Assembly: GCA_009697105.1 (NCBI GenBank)
Contig: SIAQ01000019.1
Coordinates: 1 to 56,920 of the forward strand
Reading direction: 5' to 3'
Source of the DNA: Gemmataceae bacterium
Lineage (GTDB): Bacteria > Planctomycetota > Planctomycetia > Gemmatales > Gemmataceae
Length of the DNA stretch: 56,920 nt
The notes under the pieces are model-generated. The model had not been told where the DNA came from. It made no database searches and saw only the letters and a program-made list of their open reading frames with translations. Position 1 is the stretch's first letter, and every line of letters begins with the position of its first letter. The position numbers and the translations under genes are program-made. Positions 25,812 through 34,352 of the stretch are shown here, piece by piece.

Positions 25812-27419
25812 CTATTTCTTGTCGGGATCCGTGATCCCGTCGGTGCGCGTTTTGTCCTGAATGCCGGCAGAGGGATTGACGCCACCCGTTGCCGGGGGTA
25901 CGGCCTCTGCGGTGCTCGACAATGCGGCTTTTTTCTTAGCGTCTTCTGCTATCACGGCGTTACGGTTGAATGTGGCAGCGACAAAGTAGAATGCGATCAT
26001 CACAGCCACCATCATGAGAGTCAATAACAGAAAATACTGTCCTGGGGGCATCGTTGGATAGAGCGCGCCAACCGGAGCGTTGATGAACAGATTCGCCAGG
26101 CCGACAGTCAATAGCCACAATGCCGTAACGAAGCTCTTCAGCGACGCCGGTGCCGCAACAAACGCCAGTTCCAGGCCAGTGACGGAGATAAGCACCTCCG
26201 CCGCCGTCAACAGAACGAAGGCCAACACTTCCCAGTAGATCGTGACTTTGCTCGAGTTTTCGACGACTCGCCGCATCACTCCTCCGGCGTCCGGTCGTTC
26301 GGTGAATGGACCGCACAGGTAGCCTGCCAGTGCCATGACCCCCATGGTCATTGCGGTCAAGATGAACCCTAACATCATCTTGTCGGTGGGCCGCATGCGT
26401 AGTCCAATCCTGCGTTCAAGTACGTTCCACAGAAGTTGCAATAGCGGCACGAAGATTACAATCAAGATCGGATTCAAGACACCAAATTGCTCGGGCGAGA
26501 ACGGTTTGCTCAAGAAGTCCAGCGGCACGGAGAATATCCGGATGTCGGGCAGGCCAAGATCAGCTGGCGTAGTCGGAGTGCTCAACAGTTTGAGGTCGGT
26601 GAAGTCGCGAGCGAAATACACCCACGTCGTGTGGCTTTGATCGAATACTGCCCAGAAGAACGTCACGACAAAGAACAAGCCGCCGACTCTAAGCAAGGTG
26701 CTCAACTTCTCGGCCTGTTCACCTGGTGTCGAAGGCCGGCTTTCGATTTTTTCGACCGCATAAAAAGGCTTGCCCGCAGCGAAGATGACAAACGATATAG
26801 CCATCAGCACGGCCGGGCAGATGAACGCGATCTTATAACCGTAGTCGTCGCGAATTTGCGGCAAGACCGCGTAGGAGATGGCGGCGCCGATGTTGATCGC
26901 CATGTAAAACATGCCGAACGCCATACTGCGAAGCTGTTCGTTGCCTGGCCGTTTTTGATCGTATGTCATGCCCATGAGTGTCGAAATATTCGGCTTGATG
27001 ACGCCGCTACCCATAGCGAGCAATCCCAGAGCGACAATCGTCCACCAGTAGGTCTCGTTGGATAAAATTAGGTGTCCGAGGATGTACGGGATTGAAAAAA
27101 TCACGATGAGTCGATATTTGCCAAGATACTGGTCGGCTAGAATGCCGCCGGCGATGGGAAGAAAATAGCAGGCTGCCTTGAAGATCGATACCCAGGTATT
27201 GCCCGCGCCGTCGCCCAACCCGCTGCCGCCATCATGGATGAGTTTCTCGGAGATGAATCGGGCCATGATCGACATCATGCCGTAGTACGAACACCGCTCC
27301 GCCAGCTCACCCCAGAATATGAACCAGAACCCAGCAGGGTGATTGAAGAGAGTCTCGAAAAATGTCGGCGTTCGCGTTGCGACATCTGGGGCCGTTGGCG
27401 TCTCCGTAGTGGCAATCAT
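25812..27419 (-). CDS. POT/PTR-family peptide:proton symporter
   Basis: A 535-residue inner-membrane transporter. The start at 27419 was chosen because GGAGAG lies upstream and the sequence before it is antisense to the SDR gene. It has the family's PTR2-type motifs: FWGELAERCSYYGM near residue 35 (the ExxER-like proton motif), GGILADQYLGKYR near 95, and GSGVIKPNISTLMG near 140. Around 12-14 hydrophobic segments are visible. The cytosolic tail of about 50 residues is hydrophilic. Members take up di- and tripeptides with protons. Family length is about 450-600, so it is complete. It is divergent from the SDR gene across a short gap. Confidence 0.9.
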   Translation of the reverse strand: MIATTETPTAPDVATRTPTFFETLFNHPAGFWFIFWGELAERCSYYGMMSIMARFISEKLIHDGGSGLGDGAGNTWVSIFKAACYFLPIAGGILADQYLGKYRLIVIFSIPYILGHLILSNETYWWTIVALGLLAMGSGVIKPNISTLMGMTYDQKRPGNEQLRSMAFGMFYMAINIGAAISYAVLPQIRDDYGYKIAFICPAVLMAISFVIFAAGKPFYAVEKIESRPSTPGEQAEKLSTLLRVGGLFFVVTFFWAVFDQSHTTWVYFARDFTDLKLLSTPTTPADLGLPDIRIFSVPLDFLSKPFSPEQFGVLNPILIVIFVPLLQLLWNVLERRIGLRMRPTDKMMLGFILTAMTMGVMALAGYLCGPFTERPDAGGVMRRVVENSSKVTIYWEVLAFVLLTAAEVLISVTGLELAFVAAPASLKSFVTALWLLTVGLANLFINAPVGALYPTMPPGQYFLLLTLMMVAVMIAFYFVAATFNRNAVIAEDAKKKAALSSTAEAVPPATGGVNPSAGIQDKTRTDGITDPDKK

Positions 27420-27546
27420 AAACGATCTCTCCGTCGGCGATGTTTGGCGTTGCAAATCTAGGAAACCGGAAATCTCCCTCAACCTACGGCAATTCCTCAT
27501 AAAACACAAGAATGCATCCCGAAATCGTATGGAAAAGAGCACCCTA

Positions 27547-28278
27547 ATGGCCAAACTCTCCGGAAAAATCGCTTTGGTCACTGGCGGCAACAAAGGCATC
27601 GGCCGCGGCATCGCCCTGGGGTTCGCCGCTGAGGGTGCGTCTCTCGTCCTCGTCGCCCGGGGCCAGGCTGACCTCGACCGCACGGCTGCCGACATCCGCG
27701 CTCTCGGCGCCGACGTGTTGACGCTGCCTGCCGATGTCACCGACGAAAAGCAGGTTGATGTCGTCTTTGCGCAAACGATCGCGCATTTCGGTAGGCTCGA
27801 CATCCTCGTCAACAACGCTGGCGCCTTCGATGGCGGGCCGCTCGACGAACTCAGCGTCGAAGCCTGGGATAAGGTCATGGCACTCAACCTGCGAGCGCCG
27901 TTTCTGTGCACGCGATCTGCGTTTCGCATCATGAAAAAACAAGGCGGCGGACGCATCATCAACATCGGCTCGATCTCGGCTCAGCGGGTGCGCCTGAATT
28001 CCGGACCGTATAGCACCAGCAAGCATGGCCTTTGGGGTTTGACGCAGGTCACCGCACTCGAAGGTCGCGAGTTCGGCATCGCCTGCGGCTGCCTACATCC
28101 GGGCAACACGATGGTCGAACGCCGCCAGACGACAGGCAAGACCGAGGATGACGAACCAATGATGTCCGTCGCGGAGTTAGCCCAGGCCGCCGTCTGCATG
28201 GCGACACTGCCGCCGCACGTCAATATGCTCGAAGCGATTGTGTTACCGATCGGGCAGATGTATGTCGGAAGAGGGTAG
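27547..28278 (+). CDS. Short-chain dehydrogenase/reductase
   Basis: A 243-residue classical SDR. GGAAAAGAG lies nine bases before ATG 27547; an in-frame ATG at 27529 is possible. The Rossmann nucleotide site is VTGGNKGIGRGIALG near residue 10-25. The NNAG motif is near 88, a catalytic serine in INIGSISA near 142, and YSTSKHG gives the Tyr/Lys pair near 157. Arg in VARG after beta-2 suggests NADP preference. Substrate is not predictable; annotation as 3-oxoacyl-ACP reductase-like would be an over-reach. No operon partner except the VOC gene downstream, separated by a long palindrome. Confidence 0.88.
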   Translation: MAKLSGKIALVTGGNKGIGRGIALGFAAEGASLVLVARGQADLDRTAADIRALGADVLTLPADVTDEKQVDVVFAQTIAHFGRLDILVNNAGAFDGGPLDELSVEAWDKVMALNLRAPFLCTRSAFRIMKKQGGGRIINIGSISAQRVRLNSGPYSTSKHGLWGLTQVTALEGREFGIACGCLHPGNTMVERRQTTGKTEDDEPMMSVAELAQAAVCMATLPPHVNMLEAIVLPIGQMYVGRG

Positions 28279-28284
28279 TTTTCG

Positions 28285-28379
28285 CTTCAAGCCCCAGGAT
28301 GAGCGGAGCGATTCCTGGGGGGTTATGTGGACGGCCGATCGACCCCCAGGAATCGCTCCGCTCATCCTGGGGCTTGAAG
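28285..28379. repeat. Intergenic palindrome, family D copy 2 (long)
   Basis: CTTCAAGCCCCAGGATGAGC is mirrored by GCTCATCCTGGGGCTTGAAG with arms of about 38 bases and a loop around 28320-28345. It separates the SDR stop from the VOC start by filling the whole gap; a terminator or attenuator role is possible. Confidence 0.85.
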
Positions 28380-28386
28380 GGGTCTC

Positions 28387-28773
28387 ATGAATATCGAACA
28401 TGTCGCATTCAACGTTCCCGACCCCGTGGCTATGGCCCAATGGCTCGTCGCGCATCTGGGTATGCGCATCGTGCGTCGGCTGGAGCAGGCACCGTTCACG
28501 CATTTCGTCGCGGACTCGGCTGGGCGCGGCGTGCTCGAACTCTATTGCCACGCTCAGAAAGCGATGCCAAACTATGCGGCTCTCGATCCGCTGAGTTTGC
28601 ACATTGCGTTCACGGTAGAAGATGTCGCCAGCGAGCGCCAGCGCCTGCTCGATGCCGGTGCGACAACTGCCGGCGAGGTCGTGACGACGGAGTCGGGCGA
28701 TGTGATGACGTTCGTGCGAGATCCATGGGGCGTGACAATCCAACTCGTGAAACGCGTCAAGCCGCTTCTCTAA
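28387..28773 (+). CDS. VOC/glyoxalase-fold protein
   Basis: A 128-residue protein with one vicinal-oxygen-chelate domain made of two beta-alpha-beta-beta-beta modules. The first module starts MNIEHVAFNVPDPVAMAQWL, with metal-ligand-like His5 and Glu near LELYC; the second has LSLHIAFTVEDVASERQRL and ends DPWGVTIQLV. Metal ligands H, E, H, Q are plausible at H5, E51, H72 and Q118, so it may be a glyoxalase, dioxygenase or resistance-type enzyme. The reaction cannot be specified. The start is a few bases after a long palindrome and has GGGGTCTC upstream, a weak ribosome-binding site. Confidence 0.8.
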   Translation: MNIEHVAFNVPDPVAMAQWLVAHLGMRIVRRLEQAPFTHFVADSAGRGVLELYCHAQKAMPNYAALDPLSLHIAFTVEDVASERQRLLDAGATTAGEVVTTESGDVMTFVRDPWGVTIQLVKRVKPLL

Positions 28774-28958
28774 TACCTGCCGCCTCAGCTCCGTGTACAG
28801 GTCGAACTGCTCGTTTCCGTATTTCCACGCATTGCTACATTCCGGCAGAAAACTATCCACGGAGGCAACGCACTAGTTATTGGGATTGGTCGCCGAGCGT
28901 GCGGTCTGATGCGATGCCGAGGCCGACTGGAGTCGGGAATCCAGCTAAGTCAATTCGC

Positions 28959-29459
28959 CTACAACGACTTCCGTTTTCCTGTTCCTTCATTGCGCTTCAG
29001 AACATACAGAGACCATGCGGCTTTCTCATTGGCAATAAACTCGGTCGGCGTTGCCTTCCCAATCTTGGCAGCGCATATTTTGAGCTCGTTGCCCTCCAAA
29101 ACGTAGATCGCCCGACAGAGTTGTCCTTGCTTTTCGCCAGTAGGAAAGACCAATTGCATCTCGGCCGGGGACTTCGAGGAATCTAATTGAAGGACAAATT
29201 CCTCAGCGATGCTGATTTCAAATTCTTGCGGATTCGTGCCCGGTTTTTTTTCGAGCATTTGGAACCGGTCCTGTCGAATCGATACGGTCAATTGCTTGAT
29301 AGCATCAGCACCGACGATCCTTCCGTGTTTATGGAATGACACCAGTTCCCAGTCTCCCTGTAATCCCTTGAAGTGGTCAACCGGTGACGACCCCGCACAT
29401 CCGAGAAGGCAGAAAAGGAGCAGGCTAAACATCGCCAGGATAACGGACTTGAATGACAT
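28959..29459 (-). CDS. TIGR03067-type lipoprotein
   Basis: A 166-residue lipoprotein. A hydrophobic signal is followed by lipobox LLGC, so the cysteine near residue 21 is lipidated. After this comes FKGLQGDWELVSFHKHGR, the characteristic opening of the TIGR03067 domain, which is widespread in planctomycetes and folds like a lipocalin-type barrel. The rest of the domain fits the expected strand pattern to about residue 150, and the tail is basic. The function of the family is not known. The gene lies upstream of the truncated DUF1559 gene on the same strand, without a tight link. Confidence 0.75.
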   Translation of the reverse strand: MSFKSVILAMFSLLLFCLLGCAGSSPVDHFKGLQGDWELVSFHKHGRIVGADAIKQLTVSIRQDRFQMLEKKPGTNPQEFEISIAEEFVLQLDSSKSPAEMQLVFPTGEKQGQLCRAIYVLEGNELKICAAKIGKATPTEFIANEKAAWSLYVLKRNEGTGKRKSL

Positions 29460-29547
29460 GACTCAGCCCTCCGCAATAACTTCACGATAGAACCGCACGC
29501 TGGCGAGCCTATCGGAAAATATTGTCGCCGCGATTCGCCAGGAACGT

Positions 29548-30352
29548 TCAAGGATTGAGATCGACCGCGTTGTTATCGGCAGGCTGAAGCAGATTGATAA
29601 GCGGGGCAGTGAATGCGAAGGGGCGAACCGTTCCGTCTCCCATCGCCATCAATCCTCCTTCACGCATCGGACTGCCCCATTGGTTGAGAGTGGTGGCTGT
29701 CACGTCCTTGAGCCAAGTCGAAGCCGTGTCGCCCAATCCGGTGCGTCCCGTGGCGAGGGTGCCGCCACTGAAGATCGGCAGGCGATAGCTGTTAGCGGGA
29801 ATCGTGATTGGATAATCGCTGGTCGCCACGTAGGCATGGCCGAGTAGGATCGTGTTCGAACTTCCGTCGCTGATCGTGACGAGTTTTCGCTTGACGTTGG
29901 CGGCATTGACAGCGCCTGTCGGACTGTTCAAGTAGGGATTGATGGCGAAATCCGTGGCGGGGCCGGTCATTGTGCCCGCTGCAGCGATGGCAGCCTCGCT
30001 TGCTGTATAGGTGATGGTAAGAATACTGCGGCTCGCGGTGAGGGATAGACTGCCGCCGGGAAAACTGAGCGCTGAGATGGTAATCGAACCTGAGTATGGA
30101 ATGACAAGCGGTGTTCCCGAAACGATCGTGTAGGGTTTGCCGTTGATGGTCGCGGAGGCGGACGGAAGAGTCACGGTCCCGCCTGTCAAATGACCTGGGC
30201 GAGCACGAATCGCGCAAAGGAATGCCGGGATCGACGTACTCCAGTTTGCCGCCGCCGCCCCAGTTTGGCTGTCATAGATCGGCAGTTGATCGACGTACGG
30301 CAATATTTGATAGCCCCAGCTTCCCGAATCGTTGCTGGTATTGACCGCGTTG
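29548..30352 (-). pseudogene. DUF1559 protein, 5' end lost at a breakpoint
   Basis: The remaining frame corresponds to the C-terminal three quarters of a DUF1559 protein: SGSWGYQILPYVDQLPIYD near 30300, ISDGSSNTILLGHAY in the middle, and LMAMGDGTVRPFAFT near the end at 29548. The prepilin signal and first 60 to 70 residues are missing. Upstream of about 30350 on the same DNA, the opposite strand becomes glycogen phosphorylase from its residue about 130. There is no start, signal or ribosome-binding site for the remaining frame. An insertion of about 85 extra residues (serine/threonine-rich) inside the domain is a family variant. Confidence 0.85.
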
Positions 30353-32401
30353 GTGCAAATCCCGGCGATCGGCTATGGCATCCGTTACGAGTTCGGCATC
30401 TTCGATCAGGTCATTCGCGATGGTTGGCAGGTCGAGATCACCGACAAATGGCTGCGCTATGGCAACCCGTGGGAAATATTCAGGCCGAAAATCACCTACC
30501 CCGTCGGCTTCGGCGGGCAGACGCGCGGCGCCATCGACGCCGCCGGTTGCTACCGCGTCACATGGACTCCCGGTTGGGTCGTGCGCGGCGTTGCCTACGA
30601 TACGCCGATCCTCGGTTATGGCGTCAACACCGTCAACCTATTGCGCCTCTGGCATGCCCAGGCCACGGAATCGTTTGACTTTCAAGCGTTCAACACCGGT
30701 GATTACTACGGCGCGGTTCAGGAAAAGATTTCCTCCGAGAACATCACCAAGGTGCTTTACCCGAACGATGAACAACTCCAGGGGAAGCAACTCCGCTTGC
30801 AGCAGCAGTATTTCTTTACCTCGTGCTCCTTGCGCGACATGCTGCGCCTCTTCCGCCAGCGCGAGCTTAATCTGAATCAGATGATCGAGAAGTTCACCGT
30901 ACAACTCAACGACACCCATCCGTCAATCGCGATTGCCGAGATGATGCGGCTACTGGTGGATGAATACCTGATGGATTGGGAGCCGGCCTGGGAATGCACG
31001 CGGCGCGTTTTCGCCTACACCAATCACACGCTGTTGCCCGAAGCGTTGGAGGTCTAGTCGCTCGACTTGTTTCGCCGATTGCTGCCTCGGTATCTGGAAA
31101 TTATCTTTGAGATCAACCGCCGATTCCTAGACCAGGTCCGCTCCCGTTTCCCTGGCGACGAGGCTCGGGTCGCACGCATGTCGCTCATCGACGAGTGCGG
31201 CAGCCGTTCGGTGCATATGGCCCACCTGGCCTGCGTCGGCAGCTACGCCGTCAATGGCGTTGCCGAGTTGCACAGCCGACTGCTGAAGGAACAAGTGTTG
31301 CACGACTTCGCCGAGATGGAACCACACAAGTTCCTCAACGTCACCAACGGCGTCACGCCGCGCCGCTTCGTAGTATTAAGCAATCCTCGGCTGACGGCGC
31401 TGCTCAACCGCGTGATCGGCGACGGCTGGATTACCAAACTGGACGAGCTGCGCCGGCTAGAACCGTTCGCCGAGGACGTCAGCTTTCGCGCCGAATGGCG
31501 AGCCGTCAAGCGTGCCGCCAAGCAGGACCTGGCGGCGATCATCAGCACGCGCACGGGTGTGGCCGTCGATCCGGACTCGCTCTTCGATATTCAGGCCAAG
31601 CGCTTTCACGAATACAAACGCCAGCACCTGAACGTGCTGCACATCATCACGCAGTACCTTCGGATCAAGGACAACCCGGCTGCCACGATCACGCCGAGGA
31701 CGTTCGTGTTCGGCGGCAAGGCGGCGCCGGGCTATGCGATGGCCAAGCTCATCATCAAGCTCGTTACCGCCGTGGGCGATGAGGTGAACGCCGATCGCGA
31801 CGTGCGTGGCCGACTGCGCGTCGTGTTCGCGCCCGATTTCAACGTCACCAACGCGCAGCACATCTACCCAGCCGCTGACCTGTCCGAACAGATTTCGACC
31901 GCCGGGAAGGAAGCTTCGGGTACGGGCAACATGAGGTTCGCTCTCAACGGCGCCCTGACGATTGGCACACTCGTCGGCGCCAATGTCGAAATCCGCCAGG
32001 AAGTTGGGCCGGAGAACTTCTTCACGGTCGGCCTGACCGCCGAGGAAGTCGCCGCCGTGCAATCGCGTGGCTACGAACCGAGCCGCATCTATCGCGACAA
32101 CGCCGAGCTGCGCCGGGTGCTCGACTGCATCGCCGACGGCACGTTCAGCCACGGCGACCTCGGACTGTTCCGCCCGCTGGTGGACAATCTGTTGCACCAA
32201 GACCCGTTCCTCGTCTTGGCCGACTATGCCGCGTATGTCGCTTGTCAGGATGAAGTGAGCCTCGCCTACCAGGACCAAGAACGCTGGGCCCGGCAATCGA
32301 TTCTGAACGTCGCGCGGATGGGCAAGTTCTCGTCCGACCGCAGCATCCGCGACTACTGCCGCGACATTCGGAAGATTACACCGGTGCCGATTGAATTGTG
32401 A
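30353..32401 (+). pseudogene. glgP: Glycogen phosphorylase, beheaded and degraded
   Basis: The frame begins abruptly at QIPAIGYGIRYEFGIFDQ, which in bacterial glycogen phosphorylases is about residue 130. About 680 codons of family sequence follow, including [49 protein letters not shown] and FGGKAAPGY. Three lesions are visible. The 5' end is missing at the junction near 30350. TAG at 31055-31057 replaces the tryptophan of the LEVWSLDLF-like segment. In the PLP site, the family motif [24 protein letters not shown] is [24 protein letters not shown] here, so the lysine that binds pyridoxal phosphate is arginine and the following aspartate is valine. The enzyme would phosphorolyse glycogen to glucose-1-phosphate; this copy cannot. 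Confidence 0.93.
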
Positions 32402-32444
32402 TCGGACCACGGACGAAGAATCATATTGGTGCAGCGGGCTGGGG

Positions 32445-33584
32445 TCACGCCATCTTCGCACACGTTTTCCCGTGCGTGACCTTGTGTTCGAGCAAGCGGT
32501 GTTCCGGTTTGCCGTCGAGGTCTCGCTGGGCGTCGCGCAGGATTTGCACAGCGTATTTGCCCATCTCGCGCCAATCGATCGCCGTCGCGGTCAGGCCGGG
32601 AACCGTTTCGCCTCCCGCCCCCATGATGCTGACATCGTCGGGAACCCGCAGACCGCATCGCGACAGCTCATCAATGATGAAACGTGCCACCGTGTTGTTG
32701 AAACAAAAGAGCGCCGATGGCCGTGGCGACAACGCCAGATATCGCTCGACGGCTTCGGCGGCGCCGGCGGCAGTCAGTTCGACGGGTATCTCCCATACAT
32801 GCCGTCGCGGCAGCTTTGCATCGCGCAGGCCCTGGCGATAGCCGCGCAACCGCCAGGGATTTAGCTCGGAATTCTGCCAATCGACGAAGCCGATGCAGCG
32901 ATGCCCCAGCGACGCGAGGTGGCGAATCGCTTGCTTGGCGCCTTCAAACGAATCATCACGTACCGAATGAACGCGAGGCAAATTCAAATCGTGATCGAGC
33001 AGCACGACGGGCAGGCCGAGGCTCATGGCCCGCTTTACCGCCTTCTCCTCGCCACATGACGCGAAGATGACGCCTTCGAGGCGATTGCCCTGGCATAATT
33101 CGCGGATTGCTTGGTGTAAATCCAAGGGTTGCGTATGTCTCACAAGTAGCTGAAACCCGCCTAGTCCCGCCTCGGCCAACGCCCCTTGGAGCATCAACCC
33201 GCTGATTGCCGCCGTGACCGCTTCCTCGGTGCCGGCGCGGGTCGGATAGTCGGCCTGCAAATAACCCAGGCAGCGTGACGCCGATGTTTTTGCCGCCACT
33301 TTTTCGCCATTACTGGGCTGCAAGAAGGTTCCGCGTCGGCGAATCTTGATGAGCAACCCTTCGCGTTCCAATACCACCGTCGCCAGTCGAACCGTTTCTC
33401 GGCTGACGCCCAGCTGTTCCGCCAACTCGACCTCGGTTGGCAGCCGCCCGGTCGGAAACTGACCCTCCGCAATGGCAATGCGCAACGATTGCTCGGCTTG
33501 CGCGATCAGGCTCATCGATCGCGCTAGGCGAGGCAGCGTCTGTACCTCGGGCGTCCGCTCCGTCTTTCTGCGTGGCCTTGGCAT
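32445..33584 (-). CDS. GntR/LacI hybrid transcriptional regulator
   Basis: A 379-residue cytosolic regulator. Residues about 30-95 are a GntR-type winged helix: LPTEVELAEQLGVSRETVRLA is the helix-turn-helix, and LLIKIRRRGTFL the wing. Residues about 105-370 are a LacI-type periplasmic-binding domain, with GVIFASCGEEKAV, RVHSVRDDSFEGAKQAIRHL, RCIGFVDW, ALFCFNNTVAR and VSIMGAGG. This architecture is used by sugar-sensing repressors such as AraR. It ends next to the glycogen phosphorylase remnant on the opposite strand; whether it once controlled that region is unknown. No nearby gene encodes a sugar transporter. The gene appears intact. Confidence 0.87.
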   Translation of the reverse strand: MPRPRRKTERTPEVQTLPRLARSMSLIAQAEQSLRIAIAEGQFPTGRLPTEVELAEQLGVSRETVRLATVVLEREGLLIKIRRRGTFLQPSNGEKVAAKTSASRCLGYLQADYPTRAGTEEAVTAAISGLMLQGALAEAGLGGFQLLVRHTQPLDLHQAIRELCQGNRLEGVIFASCGEEKAVKRAMSLGLPVVLLDHDLNLPRVHSVRDDSFEGAKQAIRHLASLGHRCIGFVDWQNSELNPWRLRGYRQGLRDAKLPRRHVWEIPVELTAAGAAEAVERYLALSPRPSALFCFNNTVARFIIDELSRCGLRVPDDVSIMGAGGETVPGLTATAIDWREMGKYAVQILRDAQRDLDGKPEHRLLEHKVTHGKTCAKMA

Positions 33585-33599
33585 CGGTCATCTCATGCG

Positions 33600-33638
33600 A
33601 TTGGTTGTCGATTTACCAATTACACCATGTTATGGTGT
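33600..33638. promoter_or_regulatory. Two tandem palindromes upstream of the regulator gene
   Basis: ATTGGT (33600-33605) and ACCAAT (33615-33620) flank nine bases, and ACACCAT-GTT-ATGGTGT (33622-33638) is a perfect seven-base inverted repeat. Both lie 16 to 54 bases upstream of the regulator start, in the spot expected for autoregulation. The second also covers the last codons and stop of the preceding gene, so part of its symmetry could be coincidental. Confidence 0.4.
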
Positions 33639-34157
33639 TTTGGGAAGATTAGCGATCCGCGAGTCGGCCTTCCTGCCTTTTATTCGCCCTATCACAATAA
33701 CTATCGTGGTAAGAAGACCGAATCCGAAGAAGACGAGCGGGCCGTAATAAAGTTCGTAAGGCGAATTGATATAACCTCGTTCCGGTTGGTTCGTTCTATA
33801 ACGAACGGGCACTCGGTCGCCGATCTTGTAAGGTGGGAGCCAGCTCCAATTGCTTCCCTTGCACTTGAATCGCTGTTCACCGACCCAATATGCGACAACC
33901 GGGATATAATAGGTTCGTCGGTTTTCTATGTTTTTCCATGATTCCATGAAAATGACGGAGCCGGTCGTTGCTTCCGTGCCAGTATCTTTGGTGGTTGAGC
34001 GATATCCGCAGAACGCACCGATTGACAGAAAAGTGAGCGGAAATACCACCGCTACAGCCCAACCGAATGTGGTTGAATACCAGATGGAACCGCTATGGCG
34101 GTCCGATCCTTGGCATTTTCGGTTGCGCTTCGTCACGGGCAGCCTCAATGAATGCAT
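33630..34157 (-). CDS. DUF3592-like membrane protein
   Basis: A 175-residue protein with a basic N-terminus, a hydrophobic segment near residues 30-55 and a second near 140-160. Between them is an extramembrane domain: YYIPVVAYWVGEQRFKCKG followed by YKIGDRVPVRYRTNQPERG, which is the DUF3592 pattern (Y.Y.V.G..F, then G..V.V.Y.P..P). The function of DUF3592 is unknown. The start at 34157 is the first in frame; a shorter start inside is possible. Its stop overlaps the putative operator of the downstream regulator gene, and the two may be cotranscribed. Confidence 0.68.
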   Translation of the reverse strand: MHSLRLPVTKRNRKCQGSDRHSGSIWYSTTFGWAVAVVFPLTFLSIGAFCGYRSTTKDTGTEATTGSVIFMESWKNIENRRTYYIPVVAYWVGEQRFKCKGSNWSWLPPYKIGDRVPVRYRTNQPERGYINSPYELYYGPLVFFGFGLLTTIVIVIGRIKGRKADSRIANLPKTP

Positions 34158-34188
34158 CCGGACGCTTGGCGACAGCCAACCAAGGTGG

Positions 34189-34326
34189 TCAAGATGGCCA
34201 TGCTTTTGGGATGACCACTTTGGCCATGTTGGAATCGTCCAGACGATAACCTTACGAGCCGGAAGCGTGAGCGACGGATTAGTTTTGTGTTTTTCAAAAT
34301 CCGTCGCTTACGCTTCCGGCTCGTAA
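34189..34326. repeat. Family I copy 1 followed by family B copy 2
   Basis: At 34189-34230 CCAAGGTGGTCAAGATGGCC resembles the short repeats at 36849-36900 and 38711-38756 (reverse orientation relative to one). At 34252-34326 TTACGAGCCGGAAGCGTGAG pairs with CTTACGCTTCCGGCTCGTAA, a near perfect 75-base hairpin and the best B copy. Both lie in the gap between the DUF3592 and G8-domain genes. Confidence 0.75.
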
Positions 34327-34352
34327 AGGCTAAACGTGGGCTTGTTCAATTA

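Noticed and set aside
27420..27965. 182-codon N-terminal extension of the peptide transporter
   Set aside because: It is antisense to the SDR gene; the family N-terminus and a ribosome-binding site fit 27419.
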